Assembly: GCA_030704615.1 (NCBI GenBank)
Contig: CM060734.1
Span: forward strand, 38,766,042 to 38,830,041
From: Takakia lepidozioides
Taxonomy: Eukaryota > Streptophyta > Takakiopsida > Takakiales > Takakiaceae
Reading direction: 5' to 3'
DNA: 64,000 bases
Part shown: one piece after another, positions 36,996 through 49,309 of the stretch
How positions within the stretch are numbered: the stretch's first letter is position 1
How the letters are laid out: each line of letters starts with the position of its first letter
Notes under the pieces: generated by a model
What the model saw: only the letters and a program-made list of their open reading frames with translations
Database searches by the model: none
Told to the model about the DNA's origin: nothing
Translations under genes and position numbers: made by a program

Positions 36996-38474
36996 TACAC
37001 GTGTTGACCTGATGTTCCATTTTCCCTCAAAATTCATCTGATTGCTTGAGCCTCCTTGTGAGGGACCACTCTCGCAGAGTCTACTAGAGTCTACTCACTT
37101 ATGTGAACAATGGTTCCATCCTTCAGAATAAGTGAGTTGAGCAAAATCGGGAATGTTAATTGTTATGGGTGAGTTTATCAAATTCATGGCATTATATTGC
37201 CAATATTTGGAACTTGGGTTTGTTGCAAGTTAGAGTTCTATATATGGTTCTGTAGATGTTGAGCATGTGTTCCCGGATGTGGTATCAGTATTTGCAAGCA
37301 GGTCCTAAGGCAATGTAAGTGAAGTCCCAGAACAGTAATGACTTGCGATGTCCCAAGGAAAATGGAACTTGTGCCTATGTGAATCTAAATTTATGTATAC
37401 CTTTACCAACTGCCAAATTCATAGAAATACATCTTTCACGAGAGTTTTGTCTATGTAGCTATCTGAGTTCTTAAAAAAATAAAGTGGCACATCTTGCAAA
37501 GAGGACAATTGTCAATGAATTCCGAAGTAACAAATGTGAGCTATTGGGTTCTATTGCAGGTTGACACTTTCCTACAAATATACGTCCAGATTTCAAATAG
37601 GGTGTGGCTTTGTTTGAGTTGGCGGGTGTGTATGTGCAATCATATGCGATCTTGGGTCTCATTTGTTGGAGGACTGACCGCGCCTTTCACTGCTAATGTG
37701 TTTGTTACTTGGTTCCCTTGGTTGTCTGTGTGGGATACACTCAGTACATGGAGAACCAACTCTATTACCCTATAATTGTAGTTCTCCCCCCCTTCCAATG
37801 TCCAGTTAGACTTTGCTCACATACATTTTTAGTCCCTTGACTGCACACCTTAGCCGATCCCTCTAAATGACCCCAAAGATGTTGGCCAGAGTATTCTCTT
37901 TTTTCGTTAGTCTTCAAATTCTTTTAGATGGTTACTTGGCGACAATTCAATCTTTGAGTTTTTGAAAAAATCAGAACTGTTTAAATCTAAAATGCATAAT
38001 TTTGGAATGATTAGTTATTTAAGACTGTCATCAAATTCAAAACGGTTTTTTTATTAGCTGAGTTGAAACAATAGTATCAAGAGATAAAACACTCAGTGCG
38101 TAAGGTTTAAAATTAAATTATAGATCGAATCTTTTTGAATGGTCAGTTTTTTCGATATAATTTGTCAATCCAGATGGTTGTCATGTGAGAACGAACATGA
38201 TGTGTGGTTGTGGAGTAGAAATGAAGATGTGAGACTATTTGTGAAAATGTCATGTGGCGTGACCACTATACAGATAACAAACTACTTTGTAGTTGCCCAT
38301 GAATTCAATGCGTAGTACGGTAGGAGGTCATCGCCGTCTATGGGATGTATCTTCCTTAGTTGCAACCTGATATACTCCATAACATGCGCGTGTGTGTTAT
38401 TTAGTGACATGTTCATGCAACGGGAGTGGGCCGTGGGATATTGAGGAATATCAATTCTGTCGGGTATTTGGGTT
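36996..38474. other. NSF 3' flank and AT-rich intergenic DNA
   Basis: The NSF 3' UTR and AT-rich sequence up to the left edge of the retrotransposon region. Open frames at 37,494-37,775 and 38,282-38,524 have no domain. No gene is recognised. Confidence 0.5.
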
Positions 38475-38995
38475 GTCGTGCACCTAAGCATCGTGCCACA
38501 ACATACATCGTTCTCCAACCACACTTCCTAGCATATAGTCCTAGAAAGCCACACCACAATGATACGGAAATGGTGAAAAGAGGAGAAACCACTCTATCAC
38601 GTTATATAAGTCAAGCCAATGGCACATTTGCTAAAGGACTCCACCATACAGACCTCACCCACTCTCCATCTCAAGTACTAGAGCTATGGCGGCGAGAGAG
38701 GCCTCGGGAGGCTCGACTAGAAGAAGACGAGCTTGCCTACGTCTCACATGGAGATAACCTCTCCACATCCCAAGTGAGGTTCGCCACCTCACTTGGCACA
38801 TGGAACCAAATGAAGTCCCAATGCCAACAAAATACAAATATAAATGTATAATGTCCTAATTAGCTAGAAATAACTATTTCTAACTAATCACAAACAAAAC
38901 CATGACAGCTGTCATGCACCTAAGCATCGTGCCACAACATACATCGCTGTCCAACCACACTTCCTAGCATATAGTCCTAGAAAGCCACGCCACAA
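38475..38995. repeat. 85-bp direct repeat flanking the left LTR (38,475-38,559 and 38,911-38,995)
   Basis: A sequence beginning GTCGTGCACCTAAGCATCG and ending CCACACCACAA lies just outside the LTR. A near-identical copy (GTCATGCACC... CCACGCCACAA) lies just inside it. The copies are far too long for a retroviral target duplication and are absent at the right LTR. Confidence 0.85.
38560..38907 (-). repeat. 3' LTR
   Basis: 348 bp, TG...CA bounded, closely matching the first 348 bp of the right LTR. The motif TTATATAA at about 38,602-38,609 (same in the other LTR at 59,892) is the likely TATA box for leftward transcription. Confidence 0.9.
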
Positions 38996-39251
38996 TCGCC
39001 CCCCTAGCTGGTGATTAGGTCACTCTAACACCGGATAGCTTGCAAGTATCCACCCCAATAAGATCATCGCTTGGTCTTCAATCGCACAAGTCCCAACACA
39101 TGAAGTCGATAGATCAAGAGGCCGGGTGCAAACGTAGCCCTATCGTTAGTCGCCTTCATGCAATCCATGATCTTCAGTTGAGTATCCATAGCATTGAAAC
39201 CCCACTAGCTAGACCTTGGATCACTTGTCCGCCTCACCATTGTCATGCCCA

Positions 39252-40436
39252 CTACCTCTGTCCAAGGCATCGTGGACACAACCATTCTCCGATAGGAACC
39301 TCCTCAAGTGGCGGTGTCAAGCATCCCATGTGCCACCCCCTTCAACATTTGTCACACACCAACATGGTTGCGACACCACCAGCATGCCCACATAGCATGC
39401 AACGCAACCCTGCAGGTACCACTGCAAGGTTAGGATCTATCCTCCCATCCACATGTGGAAGGTGACATGGCGCACAATTGCGCACATGGTCCTTCCATAC
39501 CATGCCATCTCGATCCTCCAGAATCAACACTCCTGAAGGCAACACCTCCCTGACCCTTAGAATCACACGTCCTGCGGTGATATCCAAGGTCGTAGGTGTT
39601 GTCTGCTGCAGATACACATAGTCCCCAGGGTGGAAACGCCGAACACTTGGCGGATATCCCCCTCCACGTATAGTGCCGTACCTCAATGTGTCTCGGTGTT
39701 GGGCAATAGCAAGGTTCTCAAAAGCCATAGGCATGACTCTCTTGAACAACTCTGCCCGTTAGGCACATGCTTGTGTCCACACATCCGGATCATCAAGGTT
39801 CAGAACTATTGCAGCCTCCCTGCGAATAGATGCAGGCAAATCCGGCTCTCGGCCGAAGAGAAGAAAGTAAGATGAGATGGAGGCAAGTGAAGCTTGTTTG
39901 CTGAACCTATAGCCCATAGCTAGCCAAGGCAGTTGAAGGTCCCAATCTCCTAGGTGTTCTTTCTGCAAACCGTACTTGCGCAAACCTCTCTTGACTGTCT
40001 GAACAACTCTCTCCGCCAAGCCATCAGCCTGGGGATGATCCTGAGAAGTAGTGTGGTGATCTATGAAGGCTTGCTCACATAAAGCCTGAAACTCCCCCAA
40101 GAACTCTCTCCCCTGGTCCGTGAGTACCTCGGCTGGAGCACAAAAATGGCTAAGCACTCGATCTAAGAATGCATACGCAACCCCCTCACTTGCCTTGTCA
40201 GGCAATGCCACCAGTTCAATCCATTTGGAGAAGTGTTCCACCATCACTAGCACATACTTGTTGTGGCGAATCGTCAATGGCAATGGGCCTGCGAAGTCAA
40301 GACTCCAACGATAGCCCAAACCCATAATGGGTAAAGGATGCAATTGTGGAGTAGGGGCGTTGAAAGAAACCCGCACTCTATCACACACCATGCACCTTGC
40401 CACTAACTGTTGCACATCCGTGTGCATGTCTTGCCA
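39252..40436 (-). pseudogene. Integrase with GPY/F-like tail and C-terminal PHD finger
   Basis: The HHCC zinc finger begins upstream (HAHEELGYFGVRRTH) and continues at CMVC near 40,390. The DDE core shows D in SLDFAGPLP (about 40,300), D in LTDQGREF (about 40,115) and E in GLAERVVQTVK (about 40,010). FHPGDYVYLQ near 39,640 resembles the GPY/F module. The C terminus reads CMLCGHAGG...VCDKC, then GWHMGC and WLCPRC, a Cys4-His-Cys3 PHD pattern ending at a stop at 39,252. In-frame stops lie at 40,435 (TGA after QGQY), 39,759 and 39,342 (TGA inside the PHD finger). PHD fingers usually read histone H3 tails, so a targeting role like that of the chromodomain in chromoviruses is inference. Confidence 0.85.
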
Positions 40437-42115
40437 TCAATACTGCCCTTGCAGCAAACTATGAGTGCGCCGCACCCCAAAATATCCCAACTCCTCATGG
40501 GCATGGCGTACCAATCGCGCTCGTTGTGTTGGATGAGGCACAATCCTCACTTGTCCATCCTCCCATACCCGAAGTAGGTGAGTCCCCTCCCACTTGAACC
40601 TCTTGGCTCGTTGTAAGACCCGATCCCTCTCCTTAGCAGTCACACTGGCTGCTGTCTCTCCGGTACGAAGGTATGCCCCCATTGTTGCATCTTCATGCAC
40701 ATCCTTAGCACCACCAAACTCCTCACTAATCTCTGGATCATCATGCACGCTATCTACATGACCAATCGCATGGGATGGACCAGCTTGAGCTCCCATTGCT
40801 AGAATGCACAAAAAGGCCGATGCATGCCATCCTGGCACCATCTCCTCATCCGTCTCACCATGCCACCGAGCTCCAGTATCATCATGCTCGCTCGTGCATG
40901 GATTACGACTCAATCCATCTGCATCCCGATTGACAATACCGGCTCGATGCACCACCTGGAAATCGTACTCTTGAAGCATAAGTGCCCACCGTGCAAGCTT
41001 CACTGTAAGCTTGTCTGACTCCATCAACCACTTCAATGGCTAGTGATCTGTGACAAGGATGAAGATATTGTCATAGAGGTAGCATCTGAAATGTGTCACT
41101 GCCCATACCGCAGCTAGACACTTCTCTTCATAGGAACTATACTTCGCCTCGGCATCATTGTTCGAGCCGCTAGCATATGCCACTACGAACTCTCTTCCTT
41201 TATCATCTACCTATGTGAGCACTGCTCCAATCCCCATCATACTCCAATCCGTATGTAGCTGGAAAGGCGAATAGGCCGCCTCAGAATAGGTGCAGAAGTC
41301 AATCGAGCCTTGAGTTCCTCAAAGGCTTCCTCCTGCTCCTCCTCCCACTGCCACTCCTGACCCACCTTGGTCAACTTGGCAAGAGCATTTGCAATGCTGC
41401 TAAATCCCTTGACAAACCGTTGATAGTAGTTTGCCAATCCCATGAAAGCACGAACTCTGCTCACATCCATGGGGCGTGGAATGCATGCAATGGCCTCCAC
41501 CTTTGTCTATTGAACACCCAATCCTCCAGGGTATATCATATGGCCCAGATACTCAATCTGATTGTGGAAGAACTTGCACTTTCCGGGGTGCAGTTTCAAC
41601 CCGTGCGCTCTCAAGCGCTCAAACACCACCTGAAGGTGTCTCTCATGCTCCTCAACCGTAGCACTAAAGACGATGATGTCATCAATATAGCACCGGACGA
41701 AGTCTAGCCCCGCGAGAATCCTATCCATGACCCTTTGAAACTCTGCAGGAGCATTCTTCAACCCAAACGGTAAGAACCACCATTGGTACAAACAATCTTT
41801 CCCATGTTGGTTAATCCCCCAGAATGCCGTCTTTTGCTTGTCAGCCTCTTTGATTGGCAACTGGTGGTAACCAGATCGCAAGTCCAATGTGCTAAACACC
41901 TTTGCATGCCCAATAGCATCAAAGATCTCCTCTGGAGTTGGCATGGCATATCTATCGGACTTAGTCTGACGGTTCACAGGGCAATAGTCCCCACACATCC
42001 TTCTTTTTGTCCAATTGCCATAGATATCCTTCTTAGCTGGCATCACCATTGCCGAGGCATACTCCCCGCCTGACAACTCCACCAATCCAGCTTCGAACAA
42101 CTCCATAGTCCTGGA
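40437..42115 (-). pseudogene. Reverse transcriptase - RNase H
   Basis: RT motifs: LFEAGLVELS, then STLDLRSGYHQLPI (palm Asp) and CYIDDIIVFS with the YIDD catalytic box at about 41,670-41,690. The thumb/connection AFMGLANYYQRFVKGFS follows near 41,400. RNase H continues with TDW, FVVAYASGS and VTDH, and ends in LMLQEYDFQVVHRAGIVNRDADGLSR. In-frame stops at about 42,110, 41,505, 41,237, 41,210 and 41,040 show decay. The enzyme would copy the element RNA into cDNA. Confidence 0.9.
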
Positions 42116-42663
42116 TCAATGACCTCTCCATGTCACTATACCGGTAGGGCCTTCAAAAGATTGGCGTGTCACTTGTCAAATCAATACGAATCTCCTGACC
42201 CTTCAAACTCCCCAAATCCTTCAAACCGAAGGCAAAGCAATTCCTATAAGCCCTTAGAAATCGCTGGATCCTCCGTCTCTCTCATTTGGTGACTGTAGGT
42301 CCAACATCTGGTTCCCAATTGTCCTCAGTGACTGCAACCTTGGGTACACCAGGCTTAGAGGTAGGAGACGAATCCTTTGATTGCTAGATAGCAACCTCTT
42401 GGGCCTTGTCCGCCCAATCTGACTATGGCGTAGCCTCCACTTGTTCCGCCATAGCCACCTTAGAACATCCTCTGAGCAAGAAACATTCTCAACCTCTTCA
42501 AAAACCTTGGTCACCTTAGCCTCCAACTGATCCTCAGTCCATGGCTCTCCCCACTCCTCATACTGCTGTTTGAGAGATCCAATGACTCTCTCTTTGCGTA
42601 TCTCATCCCACATCTGCCATGGGTGTTTGCAACCCACGATCCTGTGCTCGCCCCCCACTCACT

Positions 42664-45144
42664 GCCTCAAATCGTCCCGGTTGGCAGGGAAGATGCACCA
42701 TCCAATGGGAGTGCAGAAGTAGCCATCAATGCTTGCAATCTTCGTTGCTCATCCATGCACAAGCCAATTATCCATGTCAAGCAATTTAGATCCATTGCTT
42801 GACCCAACACTTGGCGGCGTGATGCCTCTGACAGAGCTGGCACATCTGTAGTGCCGGTGGCAAATCCCATTGCCCGCTTTCGCTCATCCGCATTGGGCTC
42901 CACCAATTGTTGTAGCACACTGTCCCAAATCAACCCAGGACCATTGTCTCGGAAAGCATGAGACGAGGGAAAGCTCATGAGCGTAGGCAAGGCCGCACGT
43001 GGCTGCCCCACTCGATTGACCACTGCTAGCGGTGGACGATCATCATGTCGCACTCTCTGTGGTTGCCTCCCTTAGTCCAAAATGCCCTCAACTGTGAGAT
43101 TGGGTGGCCGATGAATGGAATCGTATGCTCTCTTGAGGAGCTCTGGTGGTGCAAGATTGGTCCACCACAATCGAGGTTGATGCGCGCGTGATCCCACCGC
43201 TGCTGCATCCAATAGCACCGCCAATCCAATCCAAGACCGCACCTGATGCACACTGGCCATAACCCTGGCCCGAGAATCCCCCATAAGATGAACATTCTCC
43301 AAGATATAGCCTAGAGGTTGCACTTGCCTCGTCTGCAAGTCCCGCAACACTTGCAACATCTCCCAAAACAAATGCGATCGTGCATCATGCAAGCCATTCC
43401 CATGACCTGCGGGAGAGTGTCTTTGGCAAGGCCATCCGGCTATCACCAAGTCAATGGGACCATGCTGCTGCAAATCATCCGCCCCCAGCAAGGTAATGTC
43501 TGATGGCAAGGCCTTTTGATACCCTTGAACTACTGAAAGAGGCAACAACTCAGGATACCGGTGTGTGAGCAAGGCAATGTGGCGCATGAAAATACGCCGA
43601 GCAATCTCATCCTTCTCCACATACAAGTACTTGCGTACTTTAATCCCTGCTTGCAACACTCCTGCAAACCCAATGCTCATGCCTCCAAACAGGTCTAGCA
43701 AACAAATCCCTGAGTCAGGTGGTTGCCAGGTAATGGGCACTGTGTCCAAAGGAGCTAACTCAGGAGGTCTAGGTGATGTCACTGAACTCCCCTCACTCAC
43801 CAATGGAAAGGCCTCCCGCCATGCTTGGTACACACACTTGCCTACTACTCGATGCAAATTCCCAACTGTACCCCACAGTGGAATATGCACAGGCACATGA
43901 GGAAGCAAATCAGCCTCGTATGCCAATTGTTTGTCCTCATCAGATGATGGCCTATCATCTGCATGGCTATTGTCTTCCAAGAGCTCACCACCCCAAGCCA
44001 CCACCCCTGAGAATGCAGCCAATGTGGGCATCATGTTCATATGATCCACCGCTACATTCCCAATAAACCGCACTGGGAGCAGTGCACGTCGGCCATCTCC
44101 TGACTGCCATTCCGGCCTGTAGGATGTCGTTTCCTCCCAAAAGTCCAAAGTGAATCCCATGGGGTATAACACCGTCTCACCAACAAGCACATCATAAGAC
44201 ATCGCATCTGTAACAATGGCTTTAGCTCTCATGACTGAGCCGTCCGTAGGATGATCCGGCTGCAATCGAATGAAGAGCTCATGACGTGTAATCCCTCGTG
44301 CCTTCCCTGAACCGCCCAAATATGTTTGAATTTGGAAAAGACAAGGCTCCAAATCCGCCTCTGTAAGGCCCAAGCATGCAATTGCTAATCTTCCCAACAT
44401 CAATGGCTGTGCTCCCGAGTCCAACAAGACCCGTAGTGGCCTATACCTCCTCCCGGCTGGGCCACCCAACTGAAACACACCATCCTGATTGTCCACCAGG
44501 ACTACCCCAGGAGTCACCATACTACGCTCAATGGCTAGTCTAGCTGGCAATTCCTGCAACCTTGCAGCTGCCGCTTGCCATGGTGCAGCTGTGGCTGTAT
44601 TCACCCTTGAGTCCATGACATCCATGCACTGCACATTATCCGTTATCCCCGCAGATAATGCCGATGCATCACCACTCTCACAGAGTCTAGCTGCTAGTCT
44701 GAACACAGCAGCTGGCCGAATCCCCGGCATTGCAATGGTCATCGCAGAAAACAATGGAGCTTGGCAAACCGCCGTAGCCGCCCCCAACAATGTACTGGCT
44801 GCACCCTGCTTTGCAGCACCACCCATTGGCATTTCCCGAGCCACACCAACTCTCCCCACTGGTACTCGTGGCTCTATCTCTGACACACTTGGGTGAGCGG
44901 GTACCATCGATGGCGTAGTTGGCACTATCTCAGCCAATATGAAATACTGTGGAAGCCTTGTCTGTCGACTTGCTTCCCCCTTTTGTGGATCAAAATCCAC
45001 ATCTGCTCCTTTTGGCTCAGGAGCACGCGTTGCTGCTTGAGTGACAACAGCTGCAGAGTCCACATGCAATGGTCCAGCAAGTGCGGCTCCACACATGAAG
45101 CCCATATCAATCTGGTCTTCCCTAGGCATAGGAGGTTGTGCAGG
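42664..45144 (-). pseudogene. Aspartic protease fused to DNMT3-like cytosine-5 DNA methyltransferase (pol N-terminal part)
   Basis: Protease: LLDSGAQPLML at about 44,400-44,435 (DSG active site). Methyltransferase: motif I LLDLFGGMSIGF (43,665-43,705); a following GIKVRKYLYVEKDE; motif IV DLVIAGWPCQRHSPAG (43,400-43,452) with catalytic Cys codon 43,426-43,428; GLHDARSHLFWEM; motif VI LENV (43,291-43,302); VGSRAHQPRLWWTNLAP (about 43,147-43,195). After a TAA at 43,072, motif IX/X-like RAMGFATG and SRRQVLGQAMDLN (about 42,760-42,885). Motif order and the sequence around IV, VI and VIII look closest to DNMT3, but with PCQ rather than PCN. All catalytic motifs are present in order, so only the stop and later decay abolish it. 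The enzyme would methylate cytosine C5 in DNA. Confidence 0.88.
45135..45144. repeat. 10-bp target-site duplication, left copy (right copy 56,168-56,177)
   Basis: GTTGTGCAGG occurs immediately outside both ends of the nested MULE. Removing the MULE and one copy leaves the gag-pol reading frame open across the junction, which independently fixes the boundaries. MULEs typically make 9-11 bp duplications. Confidence 0.95.
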
Positions 45145-45154
45145 CAACGACGCA

Positions 45155-45350
45155 ATGGCGTGAGCGTTGCACGTGAGCGCGCGAGCGTACGCTCACGCAA
45201 GAGTGACGTGGCGTGAGCGTACGCTCACGCCAGCTGACGTGGCGTGAGCCTGCACACACGCTGACGTGGCGTGAGCGTCATGTCAGCATGCTGATGTGGC
45301 GGTAAATGATGACGTGGCACTGTCCGTCAAACTGCCACGTCAGCATTAAC
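45155..45350. repeat. Left subterminal region: TGACGTGGC repeats and GCGTGAGCGTACGCTCACGC palindrome
   Basis: TGACGTGGC or a close variant recurs at least five times, several followed by GTGAGC. A 20-nt perfect palindrome lies at 45,211-45,230. ACGT cores are bZIP sites in plants, and transposase binding is an alternative. Confidence 0.75.
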
Positions 45351-45795
45351 ATGCGCCGCCTATAACCGTGGATGGTCCTATTACCGTGGAATTAATGCAG
45401 GGAATCTTGCCTAAATAGAATCAAGACGAGCGTTGAGGCCTACAATTGCAGCATCCAACATTGTGCAATTACAAATGCTTGTTTCACTTTTACAATTACG
45501 AAGACGACAAAATATCCTCACAAAGTGTGCGCCATAAAGGCTGCCACGAGAAGACTTCCTCCCTCCTCAAATAACAATGAGAGTTATGATCATCTTCAAA
45601 AGATGATTGTAGTGCATAGCGACAGCAAGACATGTAGACTTCGAACGGTGCAATGACAAATGTGCACTACCTAAAAGTTGTCACTCAGACCTCACTCCGT
45701 ATAGTTGGAGGCCATATCATTGCACAGCCGACGAATTGATGTGAATTACACATTTCAAATCATGGTCATCCACATATCACATTACATAGTTCATG

Positions 45796-48700
45796 CTACC
45801 CATGTGTTGTATCCCGCTGCAAAAGAGTATCGACCTCGTTGAAACTCATAGTGGCCTGGTGAATGAAGTTGTCACGTTTGGGATCGCAAACCATCCTCCT
45901 CAAAAATATGAAATACAAATGTTTGCAGGGTATGAATTTACCTCTCTTGCCCAAACTGGTTGATAGCATATTCACAAAATCAGGACATGTGCAATTGGGG
46001 AAATTGGAAACCGTGATGTCGTAGGTCCTGTCATGAACAGCAGATGTGGAAGTGATGATTGTGAATACCCGACCATATCCTGGATCGGGTACTTCCGTGG
46101 TGCTTCCGACACGAGCTTGGAGCATTCTTGCGGACTCCACTTTGCCAAAGTGTTCAGCGGTTGGAGGGAAACGCCGAACGAGCTTTCCATCTCGTTTGGT
46201 TGGCCACAAGTCAGGATTTGCCGGGGGGACCCGGGAGGACGCAGAAGTAGTAGCACATGCATGGAGTTGGGGTTGTCTCGCAAGGGAAAAACCTGCCTCC
46301 TCCAGCATTTCAATCTCCTGAAAGCTGAGATGTGTTCCCACCTTCACGGGCCAAACGGTTGGAGGAGATGGCTTCATCACTACGGAAGGACGCACAGTTC
46401 CATGCACACATCTGGCACAATCATCTGCGCAGAACCAGAACTTGTGGTTCTTGGCTTCTGGTTGACCGTATGGACGCATCAAGCCCGTGAAAGTCGGAGC
46501 AGGAGTTCGGGCACCACCTCTGGATATAGATGAAGTGCACTTCTCGAAATTAGTTGCCCTGATCGCTGTACATTTCACACGAGACCCGACACTTGTGCGT
46601 TCTATGTGCCAAACGTGGTCGGGGCATGCGGACTCAAGCACATCAAGGGGGTTGTTTCTCTCCTGCACCATTTCAGTGGCACGGTTTGATGCTGGAGCTT
46701 GCCGTCGTGTTGGAGGTTCCTCCACAATGGAGGTTCCGGACATGGAGCTGTCATGCAGGGGAACACGAGGCTTCGAGAAGTTATCACGGTCTGCCTGTGG
46801 GAATCTGAATCCGAACCAGGTGGAGTGTTCAATTTCCTCTTACAGGAGCCGAATCTCTCCTCCCCTTCAAGATGTGGAACTCTAGAAACAAGTGGCGTTC
46901 CCTGGGCATACATGCTCACCGCCCGTGCTATCTTGATTGGATCCCCAGATCTGTTTGCAGCACGCAACATCAACTCCCATTTGTCCGGACCCTTGCCACC
47001 AACCCCACCTCGTAAGAAATCACGGTATCGGGTTTGTTGTTGCAAGGCACGTATCAAATCATCTGTTGTTGCCACATACAAATCCCGACCTCGTTTCCCA
47101 GACTGCTGCAACCATGCATTGTGCACAGTTTCTGCCAAATTGCAAGATGGCATGTCCGCCATTTCCTCAATGGACATGTTCTGCAAAGAGGATAACCACA
47201 CTTCAGAATAGTGCACAGGAAACAACATAAAGAAAGCAATGAGTCAAAAATATGGAAAGCAAATGTATGAATAAAGCATGAAATAGAAGCCTCGTACCAT
47301 TGTCATGGCTGCTCCCCACTGTCTATACCGGAAGTGCCAAAACGCCAGCCAATCTTCCAATGCTCTCATACTCTCAAGTGATGCAGCTCCAGAAGAGAAC
47401 CACCAGGCACGAATTGTCTGGAACAAAGTGTCCGCCTCCTTCATTGTTCTAGCATCTTTGTACTCTTTGCACAATTTACGGTGCTGAGTCTGCATCTCTG
47501 GTTTGATGTCCGACTTTGTATGTTTTTCCAGAGATTGTGTCCAATGGAATAGACATGTACGCTCTCTTCCTGGCATAGGCACTTTTGGGTCGCCCGATCC
47601 GAAGACAATACGAACAGCATTGAAATTTGCTTGAGCACTATCCGCCATGAAACCTGCGAAATTTGGAGATGGCAGCCCATGGCAGCCCATGACACGTATC
47701 AGGGAATTCCACATGAGCTTCTGGGATTCCGTATCCTCGGATTGCATGTCACAAACTGCAATTGTCATAACTCGTTGGTACACTGGATCGTAGACATGAC
47801 AAGCCATTGTCGTCCAATCCTTCACTCGTTTTACATGATCAAACATAAGAAAACAGTTCTGCAAGTCCCCAGTCTTCTGCATCCGCTTCACGAGGCTAAC
47901 CCCACTGCCCTCCCCAACAGTCGACATTTTGAAAAGAAAAACTTTGATGGCACCTTGACCTGGGAATACATTGTCCTGGATGTAATCGTACTTGCTCACT
48001 CATTTCAATTCCAAAATATTGTCTATGTAGCCTCTGATCCCAGAGCCCATTCTCAATGCATTGATCTGATGCCGAATGTTAGGTGAACTTAAAGTGGAGA
48101 AATGATCCATGACCAGGTCCAACGCTGCACTGTCAAGTTTAGTCCCCACAGAATCTCCTTCACTCAAAATATGGCTTTCCAAGAAGGACTTGCTTGCGCC
48201 AAGAGCAATTGCAGATGTTGTTGCGGATGGGTTTCTCCCGAACTCCTGTTTGATCAACCTCGATACTGTCTCAACACTCTCCCTGTAATCCCCCTTCGAG
48301 ACAGGATGGTTATGGAATCCAAAATGCACACAAGCTCTCGTCATTGTATTCAAACGGTGGACAACATAGTACATTCTTGCTCCGCAGAGCGCCAAGCAGG
48401 ATGGCACAAGTTTGCAGAATTTGCAGACGAAAGTGTTTGCCGGTGGAGGGGCAGTCCCAGGCTGAAATGGATTTTCCGCCAGACCCTCCCATTCGCTTTG
48501 ATTATGAACACCAGACTGAAGAAAGTGTCTGCAATTCAAATTATCACACCTAAGGTGTCCATTGCAAACTGTCCTCCTGAAAACAAGCTTGTCATCATTC
48601 TGAATATTGGATGTTTTTGTTCTGCACCACGGGTGCCCGTCGTGTTTCTTGTCCATTCCATGCATCATGATTGTTACACCTCCAACTCGCGGAGGAGGAG

Positions 48701-49309
48701 GCAGCTCGAATAGGATATCGCCATCAAAAGTCTCCGGCAAGAACTTCACAGGCACCTGCTTCAAAGATTCCCAATCAATTCCCCGCAACTCACTTTTGAA
48801 TCCAGCCATTCCTCCCATCGCCCGCAATTTTGGAATGACACTACAAATCTCTTCTTCATCAGCTTCTGCAACCACAGTAGGAGGACTGGATTTGGAATTT
48901 CACTTATGTCATCATCGGAAGAATCCGAAAGCTCAACGATTGGAGTGGAGGAAGTCTGTTCTTTTTTCACCACCACCTCCCTCTTGTCTTCAACGACCGA
49001 AGCAGCAGTCCCGGGCGTCACATATGACCCAAGGGACTTTCGCCGAGGCTCTCCAAGTACTCTGTATCGACCAGGACGCACTCTCCACTGGCTGATATGA
49101 GCCGTCTCATCACGGTTTTGGAAAGAATATTTCACCAACTTCCCTTTCAGATCGTAAACCTCTTTCTCCAAAAAGATGGAGCCATTCTGCAGCTGAAAAT
49201 GGGTAGCCAAGACATGTTCCAGAACAATTGCAAATCCATTGTCAAGGACTTCCTGGGAGAACGGCACTGGTTTGTCGTCTAAGAAGAACTCCGCTTCAGA
49301 GGAAGCCAT
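45796..49309 (-). pseudogene. MULE transposase with N-terminal zinc-binding region and SWIM finger
   Basis: It reads leftward from an ATG at 49,309. The N-terminal part (to about 48,900) has no clear domain. A frame break follows near 48,900. The 48,000-48,700 part has a Cys/His cluster ending FGFHNHPVS, like FLYWCH/WRKY-type fingers of MULE proteins. An in-frame TGA follows at 48,000. The DDE region (47,300-47,990) shows FLMFDHVKRVKDW, FMADSAQANFNAVR and ERTCLFHWTQSLEKH, matching MULE catalytic blocks. After an intron (donor at about 47,297, acceptor at about 47,181) comes NMSIEEMADMPSCNLAETVHN. A frame switch near 46,740 leads to the last part with a SWIM finger: CTCPDF (about 45,990) and CKHLYFIF (about 45,910). 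It would cut and join the element ends. Confidence 0.8.

Noticed and set aside
38560-38907. Solo LTR of a different element
   Set aside because: Length and ends match the right LTR, and integrase-PHD coding sequence lies next to it in the expected orientation, though the flanking 85-bp repeat remains unexplained.
43072-45147. Stand-alone host DNMT3 gene
   Set aside because: It is in frame with a retroviral-type aspartic protease and lies between gag and RT inside LTRs, so it belongs to the element.
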